The notes under the pieces were generated by a model. That model ran no database searches, was not told the DNA's origin, and saw only the letters and a list, made by a program, of their open reading frames with translations. 15,373 bases of DNA, taken from assembly GCA_021808425.1 (NCBI GenBank), contig JAKBBS010000070.1:1-15373 (forward strand), in the 5' to 3' direction. This stretch comes from Actinomycetes bacterium (lineage in GTDB: Bacteria; Actinomycetota; Acidimicrobiia; Acidimicrobiales; Palsa-688). The position numbers were made by a program, and so were the translations under genes. Shown here in pieces: positions 1 to 6,841 of this stretch (positions within the stretch are counted from its first letter, which is position 1; every line of letters starts with the position of its first letter).

Positions 1-695
1 AGCTCTCCGAAGAACGGGATCGGGTCATCGCGCTCCGCGATGGCTTCCATAAGCGCCCGTCCGCCGCTGAGCGAGCCGGTAAAGGTAACAGCCTTGATAG
101 CCGAGTTGACTACGAGATCTCGGCCTGTTTCGAGGCCTCCGACGAGTTGTAGCGTGTCGGCCGGCAATCCTGCGGCTAGGAACGCCTCGATCATTACCGC
201 AGCAGACTCGATCGACGTCCGTCGATGGTCCGGGTGAATCTTGACCACGACCGGGCATCCCGCCGCAACGGCGGCCACAGTGTCGCCGCCGGGCACCGAG
301 AACGCGAAGGGGAAATTGCCAGCGCCGAATACAGCGACGGGGCCGAGTGCTACGAGATACCGACGGAGGTCAGGTTGGGCGCCCATCGCTGTGTCCATAG
401 GCTGGTCATGGAGGACTTCCAGATAATCGGCGTCGTCTAAGACACGCGCGAAGTGCTGAAGCTGGTAGCTGGTCCGTGCCAGTTCGCGAGTGAGTCGAGC
501 TTCTCCCAGGCGCGTTTCAGCCCTGGCGATCTCGACGAGGTTCTCGCGTCGGGATTCAAGGGCCTCCGCTGCAGCTCGCAGCGCCACTGCCCGGACACAC
601 CTGTCGGCGCGTCGAAGGTACTCTGCTGCGACGCTGGCGCGTTCGCATATCGCCGCCAGCTCGAATTTGCTCGTGTCGCAGCCGATGTTCGTCAA
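1..695 (-). CDS. Aldehyde dehydrogenase, alpha-ketoglutarate semialdehyde dehydrogenase-like (partial)
   Basis: This is the N-terminal 231 residues of an NAD(P)-dependent aldehyde dehydrogenase, cut by the window start before the catalytic cysteine. Visible family marks are the GAGNFPFAFS stretch (about residues 124-133, with the oxyanion-hole Asn127), GGDT, the cofactor-binding Lys152 in VVKIHP, and FTGS at 205-208. The NFPFAFSVxGGDT block followed by KxHP is typical of the 2,5-dioxopentanoate (alpha-ketoglutarate semialdehyde) dehydrogenase subgroup, which oxidises that aldehyde to 2-oxoglutarate at the end of sugar-acid and hydroxyproline pathways. The likely start is TTG at 695-693, whose TG overlaps the TGA of the GntR gene (TTGA). 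No ATG or GTG lies nearby in frame, and the short N-terminus suits members that begin just before the first helices. It is the last operon gene seen here, and more genes may follow outside the window. The family call is firm; the substrate is inferred. Confidence 0.85.
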   Translation of the reverse strand, partial: MTNIGCDTSKFELAAICERASVAAEYLRRADRCVRAVALRAAAEALESRRENLVEIARAETRLGEARLTRELARTSYQLQHFARVLDDADYLEVLHDQPMDTAMGAQPDLRRYLVALGPVAVFGAGNFPFAFSVPGGDTVAAVAAGCPVVVKIHPDHRRTSIESAAVMIEAFLAAGLPADTLQLVGGLETGRDLVVNSAIKAVTFTGSLSGGRALMEAIAERDDPIPFFGE

Positions 696-1393
696 CGAAG
701 ACTTTCGGATCGCGATTCGTCGCCGACCGCTGCCGCCGCAAGAATCTTCACTGCTGCCCGCTCGATGTGCTGCTTGCAGAGTTGTGCTGCTAGATCTCCA
801 TTCCCGCTGGAGGCTGCCTCGAGCATAGCAATGTGCTCATCTCGTTCGTACTCCCACGACGAGGCGGTGCCTCTCCAGCCACTGACGGCCGCGAACTGCA
901 TCTGGTCCCGCATGTCGTTTAGAAGGAACTTGATGGTGTTGTTGGGACATTTCTCGTAGAGAAGCTCATGGAAATCACGGTTAGCGCGGCTCATCGCGCC
1001 TAGGTCGTGTCGTGAGCCGTGGCGTGCAGCCTCGTCGAGGTGTTCGTGCGCTACCCGCACGACGTCCGGATCGAGGTGAGGAACCGCGAGGCGGAGCGCT
1101 TCTGGTTCGAGAACGGCTCGCACTTCGTGGATCTCGCGGACAGTCTCCGCGTCGATGCGCGCAACGAGGATTCCCCGCTTCGGCCCTGGAACGAGGAGCC
1201 CCTTGGCGCGAAGACTAGACATTGCCTCGCGCACTGGGGTCTTCGACACGTTGAGCTGCTCGGCGACATCAGCTTCTCGTAGCTGTGCCCCGGGGGCAAA
1301 CACCCCTGACAACAGAGCTTCGCGAAGTGCAATGTATGCCTGCTCAGTTCGCGAGACACGGTCTACAAGAGGTTCAATTTTAGCAAGTGTCAT
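692..1393 (-). CDS. GntR-family transcriptional regulator, FadR/FCD subfamily
   Basis: This is a DNA-binding repressor or activator of the FadR/VanR type. An N-terminal winged helix-turn-helix (LREADVAEQLNVSKTPVREA) is followed by an all-helical FCD ligand domain. The FCD metal-ligand pattern is visible as NRDFHELL, EHIAMLEA and QHIERA, implying that a metal-bound organic acid is the effector. The start used is ATG 1393-1391 (MTLAKIEP), 13 nt after the preceding stop, with a weak GAGAG upstream. An ATG at 1429, preceded by GAAGG, would add 12 residues and overlap the amidohydrolase by 23 nt, so the start is uncertain. It sits inside the catabolic operon, between the second amidohydrolase and the aldehyde dehydrogenase. 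It therefore probably regulates its own operon from the promoter near 6756-6785, in response to the substrate or an intermediate (inference). Confidence 0.92.
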   Translation of the reverse strand: MTLAKIEPLVDRVSRTEQAYIALREALLSGVFAPGAQLREADVAEQLNVSKTPVREAMSSLRAKGLLVPGPKRGILVARIDAETVREIHEVRAVLEPEALRLAVPHLDPDVVRVAHEHLDEAARHGSRHDLGAMSRANRDFHELLYEKCPNNTIKFLLNDMRDQMQFAAVSGWRGTASSWEYERDEHIAMLEAASSGNGDLAAQLCKQHIERAAVKILAAAAVGDESRSESLR

Positions 1394-1406
1394 AGCATTT
1401 CTCTCG

Positions 1407-2291
1407 TCAGGTTGTCGTCGGAAGGCCATAAAGCCTTCGCGCAGTTGATTTAAAGATGTCGTTTAGTTCGCGATCATTTGATGATTCAAGCGCCTCAGCA
1501 AGCGCGGCCGGGCCGTCGGCGTAGGAGTGTCCACTGCGTAGGTGAGGCCAGTCGCTACCCCACATAAGTCTTTGTGACCCGAAATTTGTTTTGCATGACC
1601 TTATCAGCGGCCACATGTCAACGTAGGGAAACTCTTCGCCAGACAGCGCACCTATCGCAGATAGCTTCACATAGACGTTTGGATAGCGTGAAAGCCCCAG
1701 CAGGCTGGACTCGTGGTCTGCGTCGGTATTGGAGTAACATCTGCCGAGGTGGTCGACGATGATGACCAGATCAGGGTACATGGTGGCCACGTCATGCAAG
1801 TGTCGTAGCTGGGGTGGATCCACTAGGAACTCTGCCGGAACCGAAAGTTCCTGGCATGCTTCCCAAACACGGCTCGCACTGTCGCCGCAAAGCCAGTCCG
1901 CGGGCTTTGCGCCTAGAGCTATCACTCTCGCTGCACCCGTGAACCTGTTGGTGCAGAGGTGGCGCAACTCGCCTACAGCGGTCGGCCGCGTTATGCCGAT
2001 CAGGGCGACCGCACGGAATGGCAAGTCCGACGCAGCGCAACAGTCGTAGAGGTATCCGTGGTCGTAGCCATAAAGGCGGGGCTGGATGAGCACCGCCCCA
2101 CTGAGCAACCCTCCGCTGGTAGCGATGAGATCGCTGGCGGTGGCACTTGTTGTCGGAACAGGAAGTCCATCGTGAGGGCCAAAAGGGTACTCGCGGGTGC
2201 CGGCTTCCCACATATGCACGTGCGCGTCGACGACTCCGATCACAGGCGAATGTGGATCGTTCGCCAGGCGGGGCGCCTCAGTCGAGTTCAC
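1407..2291 (-). CDS. Amidohydrolase family 2 (COG3618, lactonase-like TIM-barrel hydrolase)
   Basis: This 294-residue metal-dependent hydrolase belongs to the amidohydrolase-2 group. That group includes 2-pyrone-4,6-dicarboxylate lactonase, L-fuconolactonase-like and 4-sulfomuconolactone hydrolases. The sequence shows the HxH metal motif near the N-terminus (DAHVHMW, His24/His26), a conserved VDHLGR histidine near 181, VKLSA near 209, and the metal-binding aspartate in MWGSDWPH near 247. Length and motif order are normal, and no signal peptide is seen. The start is GTG 2291-2289 with AAGGG six nt upstream; it overlaps the end of the preceding amidohydrolase gene by 14 nt, suggesting coupled translation. 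Given its neighbours, it most likely opens a lactone or similar cyclic intermediate in the same pathway. The substrate cannot be read from the sequence. Confidence 0.9.
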   Translation of the reverse strand: MNSTEAPRLANDPHSPVIGVVDAHVHMWEAGTREYPFGPHDGLPVPTTSATASDLIATSGGLLSGAVLIQPRLYGYDHGYLYDCCAASDLPFRAVALIGITRPTAVGELRHLCTNRFTGAARVIALGAKPADWLCGDSASRVWEACQELSVPAEFLVDPPQLRHLHDVATMYPDLVIIVDHLGRCYSNTDADHESSLLGLSRYPNVYVKLSAIGALSGEEFPYVDMWPLIRSCKTNFGSQRLMWGSDWPHLRSGHSYADGPAALAEALESSNDRELNDIFKSTARRLYGLPTTT

Positions 2292-3582
2292 GGAACACCC
2301 TTACCAGAAGGTCCTCCTGTGCGTCCTTCTCCGCCCCCGCCCGACCGAGGAGAGCCGGGCGGCGCAATAACCCGTTGGAGACCACTTCGACACCCGAGCG
2401 AAATACCGACAATGGCTTCGCCAAGCACCTGCGGTCAGCTCGGAGGTCACCGTCGAGGACAACCAGGTCTGCGAGCTTGCCGGCATGGAGACTACCCAGG
2501 CGCTTCGCGAGGCCTAGCGCCTCCGCTGGAATTGAGGTCACGTGCGAGACCAGCCCTTCGGGCGATGGCACATCGTCGCTTTCAACAGCGCTCAGCTGTT
2601 CTGTAAACGAGCCGACACTTGGCCCGAAGCCGTCGCTCGTCAGGTAGATACCGATTCCACGCTCAGCGAGCGGTCTCAAGAGCTCCCATCGCGTGCGTGG
2701 TGTCGGCCCACCCGGGTAGGCGGACAGCACGCGACCGTCAGCCTCCTCGATGTCGCGAAAGGCACCCTGTATGTTGAGGTCGATCCACGTACCTTGCGCC
2801 GCCATCAAATCTACGGTGTGGGAGTCCATTTCCACTGTACCGGGGCGTTCGCCAAGCCAGTTGCAGTGAGCGACGATGTCGATACCCGCTTGCACCGCCC
2901 GGGTTATTCCCTCGGTGCAGTTTGCGTGACCTATGACCTTTCTGTTCAGCCGGTGCGCATCGGCGATCGCTGCGTCTAGCTCCTCCTGTCGGTACTGTGA
3001 CCGTCGCCTGTTCGATTGGGGTGTGATAGCGCCGCCAGTCACCATAATCTTGACATAGTCGGCGCCGCTGGAAACGTTTGCTCGTACTGCTTTCACCAGT
3101 TCGTCGACGCTGTCCGCTCGAATGCCAAACGAGGCTCCGTGTCCCCCCGTTGTAGTGATCGCTGGCCCTGCAGCGAGCACCCTCGGCCCCACTGCAACTC
3201 CCGACTTGATCAGGGCTCCTACACGCAAGGCGAGCCCGTCACGAGACCCGGCGTCTACGACGGTGGTCACACCGCTCAGCAGTGAGGCGCACGAGGACGC
3301 AAGGCCCCATGTGACGACGCCGATGGGATCTTCTGCCGACGCAGCCCAAGATGGACTGCTTGGTGAACCCAGGCAGATGTGAGTGTGTCCATCGACGATT
3401 CCGGGGATGACGCTGCAGCGCCTCAAGTCTCGGTACTCACCTCGGATTCCAAGCTCGCCCCAAGGAGCAACTGCCGCTATCTCCTCGCCGTCGATCACGA
3501 CGCCCGTATCTTCGCTCGCCGGCATCCCGCTCCCGTCGACGAAGACCCCACATCTCAGAATGGTCTTGACACCTGAGGCCAT
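2278..3582 (-). CDS. Metal-dependent amidohydrolase (imidazolonepropionase / Xaa-Pro dipeptidase-like)
   Basis: This is a 434-residue amidohydrolase-superfamily enzyme with the standard small beta-sandwich (residues 5-60 and the last 60) flanking a TIM barrel. Metal and catalytic residues are visible: GHTH (His66/His68), the lysine in DYVKIMVTGG that is usually carboxylated in this subgroup, GHANC, VAHCNW, and the aspartate in TSDGFG. The C-terminal GSLHAGKLADLVVLDGD is typical of the prolidase/imidazolonepropionase-like cluster, whose members cleave N-acyl or N-carbamoyl amino acids, dipeptides or lactams. The start is ATG 3582-3580, sharing one base with the TGA of the SDR gene (TGATG); a GTG one codon upstream is also possible. 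No signal peptide is seen, so it is probably cytosolic. It is a candidate for releasing an amino compound for the PLP enzyme upstream, which is inference from gene order. Confidence 0.9.
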   Translation of the reverse strand: MASGVKTILRCGVFVDGSGMPASEDTGVVIDGEEIAAVAPWGELGIRGEYRDLRRCSVIPGIVDGHTHICLGSPSSPSWAASAEDPIGVVTWGLASSCASLLSGVTTVVDAGSRDGLALRVGALIKSGVAVGPRVLAAGPAITTTGGHGASFGIRADSVDELVKAVRANVSSGADYVKIMVTGGAITPQSNRRRSQYRQEELDAAIADAHRLNRKVIGHANCTEGITRAVQAGIDIVAHCNWLGERPGTVEMDSHTVDLMAAQGTWIDLNIQGAFRDIEEADGRVLSAYPGGPTPRTRWELLRPLAERGIGIYLTSDGFGPSVGSFTEQLSAVESDDVPSPEGLVSHVTSIPAEALGLAKRLGSLHAGKLADLVVLDGDLRADRRCLAKPLSVFRSGVEVVSNGLLRRPALLGRAGAEKDAQEDLLVRVFRELD

Positions 3583-4385
3583 CACAGGACCTCGACGCTC
3601 TCATCACGGATGGCAGTCGAAGCGACCTGATACCTCGGCGGGTTACCGCGAGGTCGGAGATGCTCACCGCCGTCGAGTGGGATAACCGCACCGGTCATGT
3701 AGTCGAAGCAGCCGCCTAAAAGTGACGCAGTCGCTTCTGCGACCTCGTCGAGACGGCCGAAACGTCGCATCGGGGTGGGTCCTTCACCAATGTCGGGAAC
3801 CGTCTGATTCGTCGTCTGGATCGGGCCGAGCGAAAGGACGTTCACGGTAATGCGAAGCGGTGCCAGCTCTGCGGCAAGTTGACGTGCCAACGCAACCAGT
3901 GCAGCCTTGCTGACGGCGTAACTTCCCGTCTCCAGTGTCGGAACGCTTCCTTGGATCGATCCGAGAAAGAGAACCTTGGCACGATCAGCCGCACGTAGCA
4001 GTTCGATGAGGCTGCGCAGGCTGATCAACGCTCCAGTCAAGTTGATATCGATGATCCGCCGCCACACGTCAGGGTCTACACCTACGACATCTCCGAACGG
4101 ACTCACACTGTCCGATAGAGCGGTCACTGCAGCGGCGTGGATGAAGTGGTCCACGTGCCCGTAGAGTCGAGCGACGTCTCGGCCGATGGATGTCATGTCA
4201 GCTAGGTTTGTTGTGTCCGCTCTCACAAACGTTAGCCGAGACTGCCGGCTAGCGCCAAAAAGGTCGACACCGGATGCGTCGCGCTCGTCGAGTGCGATCA
4301 CATGTGACCCGTGGTCGACCAAATGCCGCACCAAGTGCCCACCGATGAGGCCGGCCGCTCCGGTCACGACAGCTACGGTCGTCAC
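3582..4385 (-). CDS. SDR-family NAD(P)-dependent oxidoreductase
   Basis: This is a 267-residue short-chain dehydrogenase/reductase. The Rossmann glycine motif TGAAGLIGGH is at residues 8-17, and the DER acidic residue after beta-2 suggests an NAD preference. DINLTG gives Asn115, GSIQG gives Ser143, and SYAVSK gives Tyr156 and Lys160, completing the Asn-Ser-Tyr-Lys tetrad. The ending with GAVIPLDGGE is standard for classical SDRs. The start is GTG 4385-4383, overlapping the TGA of the PLP enzyme gene (GTGA). The longer open frame to 4598 is rejected because its first 71 residues are basic, low-complexity and antiparallel to nothing known, and lie wholly within the PLP gene. Probable role: oxidising or reducing a hydroxy/oxo intermediate of the pathway; the substrate is unknown. 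Confidence 0.93.
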   Translation of the reverse strand: MTTVAVVTGAAGLIGGHLVRHLVDHGSHVIALDERDASGVDLFGASRQSRLTFVRADTTNLADMTSIGRDVARLYGHVDHFIHAAAVTALSDSVSPFGDVVGVDPDVWRRIIDINLTGALISLRSLIELLRAADRAKVLFLGSIQGSVPTLETGSYAVSKAALVALARQLAAELAPLRITVNVLSLGPIQTTNQTVPDIGEGPTPMRRFGRLDEVAEATASLLGGCFDYMTGAVIPLDGGEHLRPRGNPPRYQVASTAIRDESVEVL

Positions 4386-5440
4386 GTGGCCACCAAGGGG
4401 TTCACTATCTTGCGACGGATCTCGGCTTCGTAAGCGAATATCGCGCCTAGCCCGCCGGTGTGTACGAAGGCGACCGTGTCGTCGTTGTCGAGCGGACACT
4501 CCCTCAAATGATCTAGCATCCCCGCAAAACCCTTCGCAGTATAGACCGGGTCGAGCAACAGTCCTTCCATTTGCGCGGCCAACTTCATTGCTGACCATGA
4601 GCTACTGCGTCCGACACCGTATGCGGGTTCCCCTGACGGTCTGAGCAGATAGTCGATTCCTTCAGTTCGGTCGGCGATTCCCAGGAGTCGCGTTGCGGCG
4701 AGGACAACGCTGGCCAGAGTGTCGAGTGTGGAAGGTTGCAACGGCCGCCAGTCGAGTCCCACAACATCCCAGGCAAGGCCCAGCAGGTGCTTTCCAAGCG
4801 TCAGTCCTCCTAACGCAGATCCTTCGGAGGTCACGTAGATGCGCCGAGGTGCGACGCCCAGTGCGTCGAATTGGTCGCAGAGCTCGATTGCCGCGTTCAG
4901 ATAGGCGACAACCGATAATGGGTGAAGCGAGGATTCGAGCACGTAGGGCGTTCGGCCACTCTCGCGGAGCAGATCGGCCTCGTGTTGCATATGGCACGCC
5001 GACGACGTCCGATCGGCGATCGTCGGATCTCCTCCGACCCAGACGGTTCTTCCACCGAGAACCTCGTGGAGCAGCGCGTTACCGTTCGAACGTGCATCGG
5101 GACGCTGCTGAAGCACGACGACTGCATCCATGCCAACTCTGTTTGCTGCGGCGACGCACTGCACAGCATGATTGGACTGTTCCGCTCCCCCACCTGCTAC
5201 CAATACGTCGCAGCCCGTATTAAGGGCATCACCGATAATAAACTCCAAGAGGCGAGTTTTGTTCCCACCGAGCGCGAGCCCACTAAGGTCATCTCGTTTG
5301 ACCAGTAGGCTCCCGATGCCCGCCGCTTGAGCAAGGCGTGGGTACTCCCCTAGTGGTGTAGGCAACTCCGCCAGTCGAACCCGCGGTAACCTACGAATTA
5401 GATCTCTAAGGGATTCCCGGTCGATGGCGCTATTCGTCAA
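4382..5440 (-). CDS. PLP-dependent deaminase, D-cysteine desulfhydrase / ACC deaminase family (divergent)
   Basis: This 352-residue fold-type II PLP enzyme has the family hallmarks VKRDDLSGLALGGNKTR (the lysine of GGNKTR is the Schiff-base lysine), EQSNHA, DPVYTAKGFAGM and the C-terminal HTGGLGAIFAY. Relatives deaminate or desulfhydrate D-cysteine, D-serine, 1-aminocyclopropane-1-carboxylate or L-cysteate to 2-oxo acids. Two sites depart from the usual pattern: SNHxRQ has become SNHAVQ, losing the arginine, and the phosphate-binding GSGGTxAG loop reads TSEGSALGG. A changed substrate is therefore likely. The start used is TTG 5440-5438, overlapping the RidA TGA as TTGA; a TTG at 5464 would add eight residues and a 28-nt overlap. 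The tight overlap with ridA fits an enamine/imine product cleared by RidA. Subfamily membership is sound; the reaction is inferred. Confidence 0.87.
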   Translation of the reverse strand: MTNSAIDRESLRDLIRRLPRVRLAELPTPLGEYPRLAQAAGIGSLLVKRDDLSGLALGGNKTRLLEFIIGDALNTGCDVLVAGGGAEQSNHAVQCVAAANRVGMDAVVVLQQRPDARSNGNALLHEVLGGRTVWVGGDPTIADRTSSACHMQHEADLLRESGRTPYVLESSLHPLSVVAYLNAAIELCDQFDALGVAPRRIYVTSEGSALGGLTLGKHLLGLAWDVVGLDWRPLQPSTLDTLASVVLAATRLLGIADRTEGIDYLLRPSGEPAYGVGRSSSWSAMKLAAQMEGLLLDPVYTAKGFAGMLDHLRECPLDNDDTVAFVHTGGLGAIFAYEAEIRRKIVNPLVAT

Positions 5441-5832
5441 GAGTCGGTGCCACCACTGCCGCAAGCTATGGCAGATATCTCAACCTGAAAGTCTGCTCTG
5501 CCAAGCGCGGACACCTCGACTGTGGTTCTGGTCGGAAAGGAAGTGGCAGCGAGGAAAGACCTGTACGCCTCGTCGAGGCCGGACATCGTCGTGATATCTG
5601 TCAAGTAGACCGTCGTCGCGACGACGTCGGCCATCGTCAGCCCACAGCTGGACAATGTGCGCTCAATATTGCGTAATACCTGCTCGGTCTGATCGCGAGT
5701 ATCACTTCCGACAGTACGTCCGTCCCTGTCCACAGGAACATGTCCAGACACGTACACTGTCCTGCCTACGACGACAGCTGGGCTGTACGGCCGCCCAGAA
5801 GTCCAGTTGTCGGGGTGGGACGCTACAAACAT
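5437..5832 (-). CDS. RidA/YjgF/UK114 family enamine/imine deaminase
   Basis: This is a 131-residue RidA-family protein of normal length; members form trimers that hydrolyse reactive enamines and imines to 2-oxo acids and ammonia. The family pattern is clear: YSPAVVVGRTVYVSGHVP, then EQVLRNIERTLSSCGLTMADVV, VYLTD, and the end FPTRTTVEVSAL..VEISAIA. Arg102 (the carboxylate-binding arginine equivalent to E. coli RidA Arg105) and Glu118 (equivalent to Glu120) are both kept, so imine deaminase activity is expected. The start is ATG 5832-5830, sharing a base with the RraA stop (TGATG). Its position between an aldolase-like gene and a PLP deaminase suggests a dedicated catabolic rather than housekeeping role. 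Confidence 0.93.
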   Translation of the reverse strand: MFVASHPDNWTSGRPYSPAVVVGRTVYVSGHVPVDRDGRTVGSDTRDQTEQVLRNIERTLSSCGLTMADVVATTVYLTDITTMSGLDEAYRSFLAATSFPTRTTVEVSALGRADFQVEISAIACGSGGTDS

Positions 5833-6560
5833 CAGTGTGTGCTTCCTGCCGGTGCGTGCGAGGCATTGTAAAGTTGCATCGTGGATTCGTCAGGTGGATA
5901 GTTGCCTCGCAGCGGCGCGCCCCCGCGTACCCTTTCCAAGATAAAGTCCTCGACCTGCTCCATCTCGAACGCCTCGGCTGCGACGTCGTCTGCGAACTTA
6001 CGCGGAATGCACACGACGCCGTCCATGTCGCCGACCAGAATGTCCCCTGGGTAGACCGGCACTCCGGCGCAGCCAATTGGGATGTTGAAGTCGACGGCAT
6101 GATGAAGGGACAGGTTTATCATCGCCGACCGGCTTTTGGCGTAAACAGGGAAGCCCATTTGTGATATCGGACCAGCGTCCCTCACTGAACCGTCACTGAC
6201 CATCCCTACCACGCCGCGTCGCTGTAGCCGCGTCATCAGGATCTCACCACTAGCCGCTGAGCGGTCCATTCCCCGGCAGTCCATCACCAAGATCGATCCT
6301 GGGGGAGCCTGTTCGACCGCAGCGCGCTGAGGATGGTCATAGTCGGCGAAGGCAGCGAGGACGTCGATATCCTCACGAGCTGGGATATAGCGAAGTGTAA
6401 ACGCCTCCCCCACAAGGTTCGACGCGTGCGTGCTCAGCGGAGATAGGCCATGAAGGAAGGTGTTGCGGAGACCTCGCGCGAATAGACGTGTCGATAGCGT
6501 TGCGACGCTGACGGAACTCAGCAGCTTTGTTGTGTCTGGATTGAGCGCATGATGCTGCAC
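5832..6560 (-). CDS. RraA-family protein (4-hydroxy-4-methyl-2-oxoglutarate aldolase-like)
   Basis: This 242-residue protein is of the RraA/dimethylmenaquinone methyltransferase-like fold. Characterised enzymes in it are divalent-metal class II aldolases and decarboxylases such as 4-hydroxy-4-methyl-2-oxoglutarate/4-carboxy-4-hydroxy-2-oxoadipate aldolase, releasing pyruvate. The core signature is intact: ASGEILMTRLQRRGVVGMV, then SDGSVRD with Arg127 and Asp128 at the positions of the substrate-binding arginine and metal-binding aspartate, then FPVYAKS and the C-terminal GVPVYPGDILVGDMDGVVCIP. The start is GTG 6560-6558; AGGAGGA lies at 6578-6572, an 11-nt spacing that is a little long. It is the first gene of the catabolic operon. 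An aldolase or decarboxylase role is likely; an RNase E regulator role is unlikely in this context. Confidence 0.9.
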   Translation of the reverse strand: MQHHALNPDTTKLLSSVSVATLSTRLFARGLRNTFLHGLSPLSTHASNLVGEAFTLRYIPAREDIDVLAAFADYDHPQRAAVEQAPPGSILVMDCRGMDRSAASGEILMTRLQRRGVVGMVSDGSVRDAGPISQMGFPVYAKSRSAMINLSLHHAVDFNIPIGCAGVPVYPGDILVGDMDGVVCIPRKFADDVAAEAFEMEQVEDFILERVRGGAPLRGNYPPDESTMQLYNASHAPAGSTH

Positions 6561-6630
6561 TGGTCGGTGAATCCTCCTGTGGCATAACTGGAAGTCGGCT
6601 TTTCTTGTCTGCGATGTTCAGCAGGTGTCA

Positions 6631-6652
6631 CCCGATCATCGGGGGGTCCCCG
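6631..6652. repeat. Overlapping palindromes in the catabolic operon leader
   Basis: Plus-strand CCCGAT-C-ATCGGG (6631-6643) is a perfect 13-bp palindrome with one central base. It overlaps CGGGG-GGT-CCCCG (6640-6652), a five-base-pair hairpin. Both lie in the transcribed leader between the predicted promoter and the RraA start. They could be a second operator or mutually exclusive RNA hairpins. There is no T-run, so an intrinsic terminator is not supported. Confidence 0.4.
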
Positions 6653-6748
6653 AAGGATTTGGCTTAGTTGGCCGAGTACCTTTCCAGGAACGAAACGGCC
6701 ATTTTGGAATAATGTTCTATGGAATTGTTGGGCTTTGGGTTTCCGTAC

Positions 6749-6766
6749 TCAGTATATGATATCTGA
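6749..6766. promoter_or_regulatory. Candidate operator: inverted repeat over the -10 box
   Basis: TCAG-N10-CTGA forms an 18-bp inverted repeat that encloses the -10 box and predicted transcription start. This is where a repressor such as the GntR/FCD protein encoded in the operon could act. The arms are only four bases, so the site is suggestive rather than convincing. Confidence 0.3.
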
Positions 6767-6785
6767 AATTCTCACTGGATGTCAA
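6756..6785 (-). promoter_or_regulatory. SigA/sigma-70-type promoter of the catabolic operon
   Basis: On the minus strand a perfect -35 box TTGACA (6785-6780) is followed by 18 nt and TATCAT (6761-6756), five of six matches to TATAAT. The predicted start is about 6749, giving a leader of roughly 190 nt to the RraA start. The region is much more AT-rich than the flanking genes. It lies just downstream of the crotonase gene's end, so the catabolic operon has its own promoter. Confidence 0.65.
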
Positions 6786-6841
6786 GGATCCGGGTTTCCT
6801 CAACTGCACCCGACGCCATCGTTTCAAGGAGCCTCGCACGG

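Noticed and set aside
453..959. 168-codon plus-strand open frame opposite the GntR and aldehyde dehydrogenase genes
   Set aside because: Both opposite-strand genes have clear family motifs; this frame shows no recognisable domain and is a high-G+C antisense shadow.
1959..2606. 215-codon plus-strand open frame across the two amidohydrolases
   Set aside because: Arg/Pro-rich with no motif, and lies opposite two well-supported genes.
4386..4598. 71-residue N-terminal extension of the SDR
   Set aside because: Basic, featureless, and entirely within the PLP enzyme gene; the GTG at 4385 directly precedes the Rossmann fold and overlaps the upstream stop.
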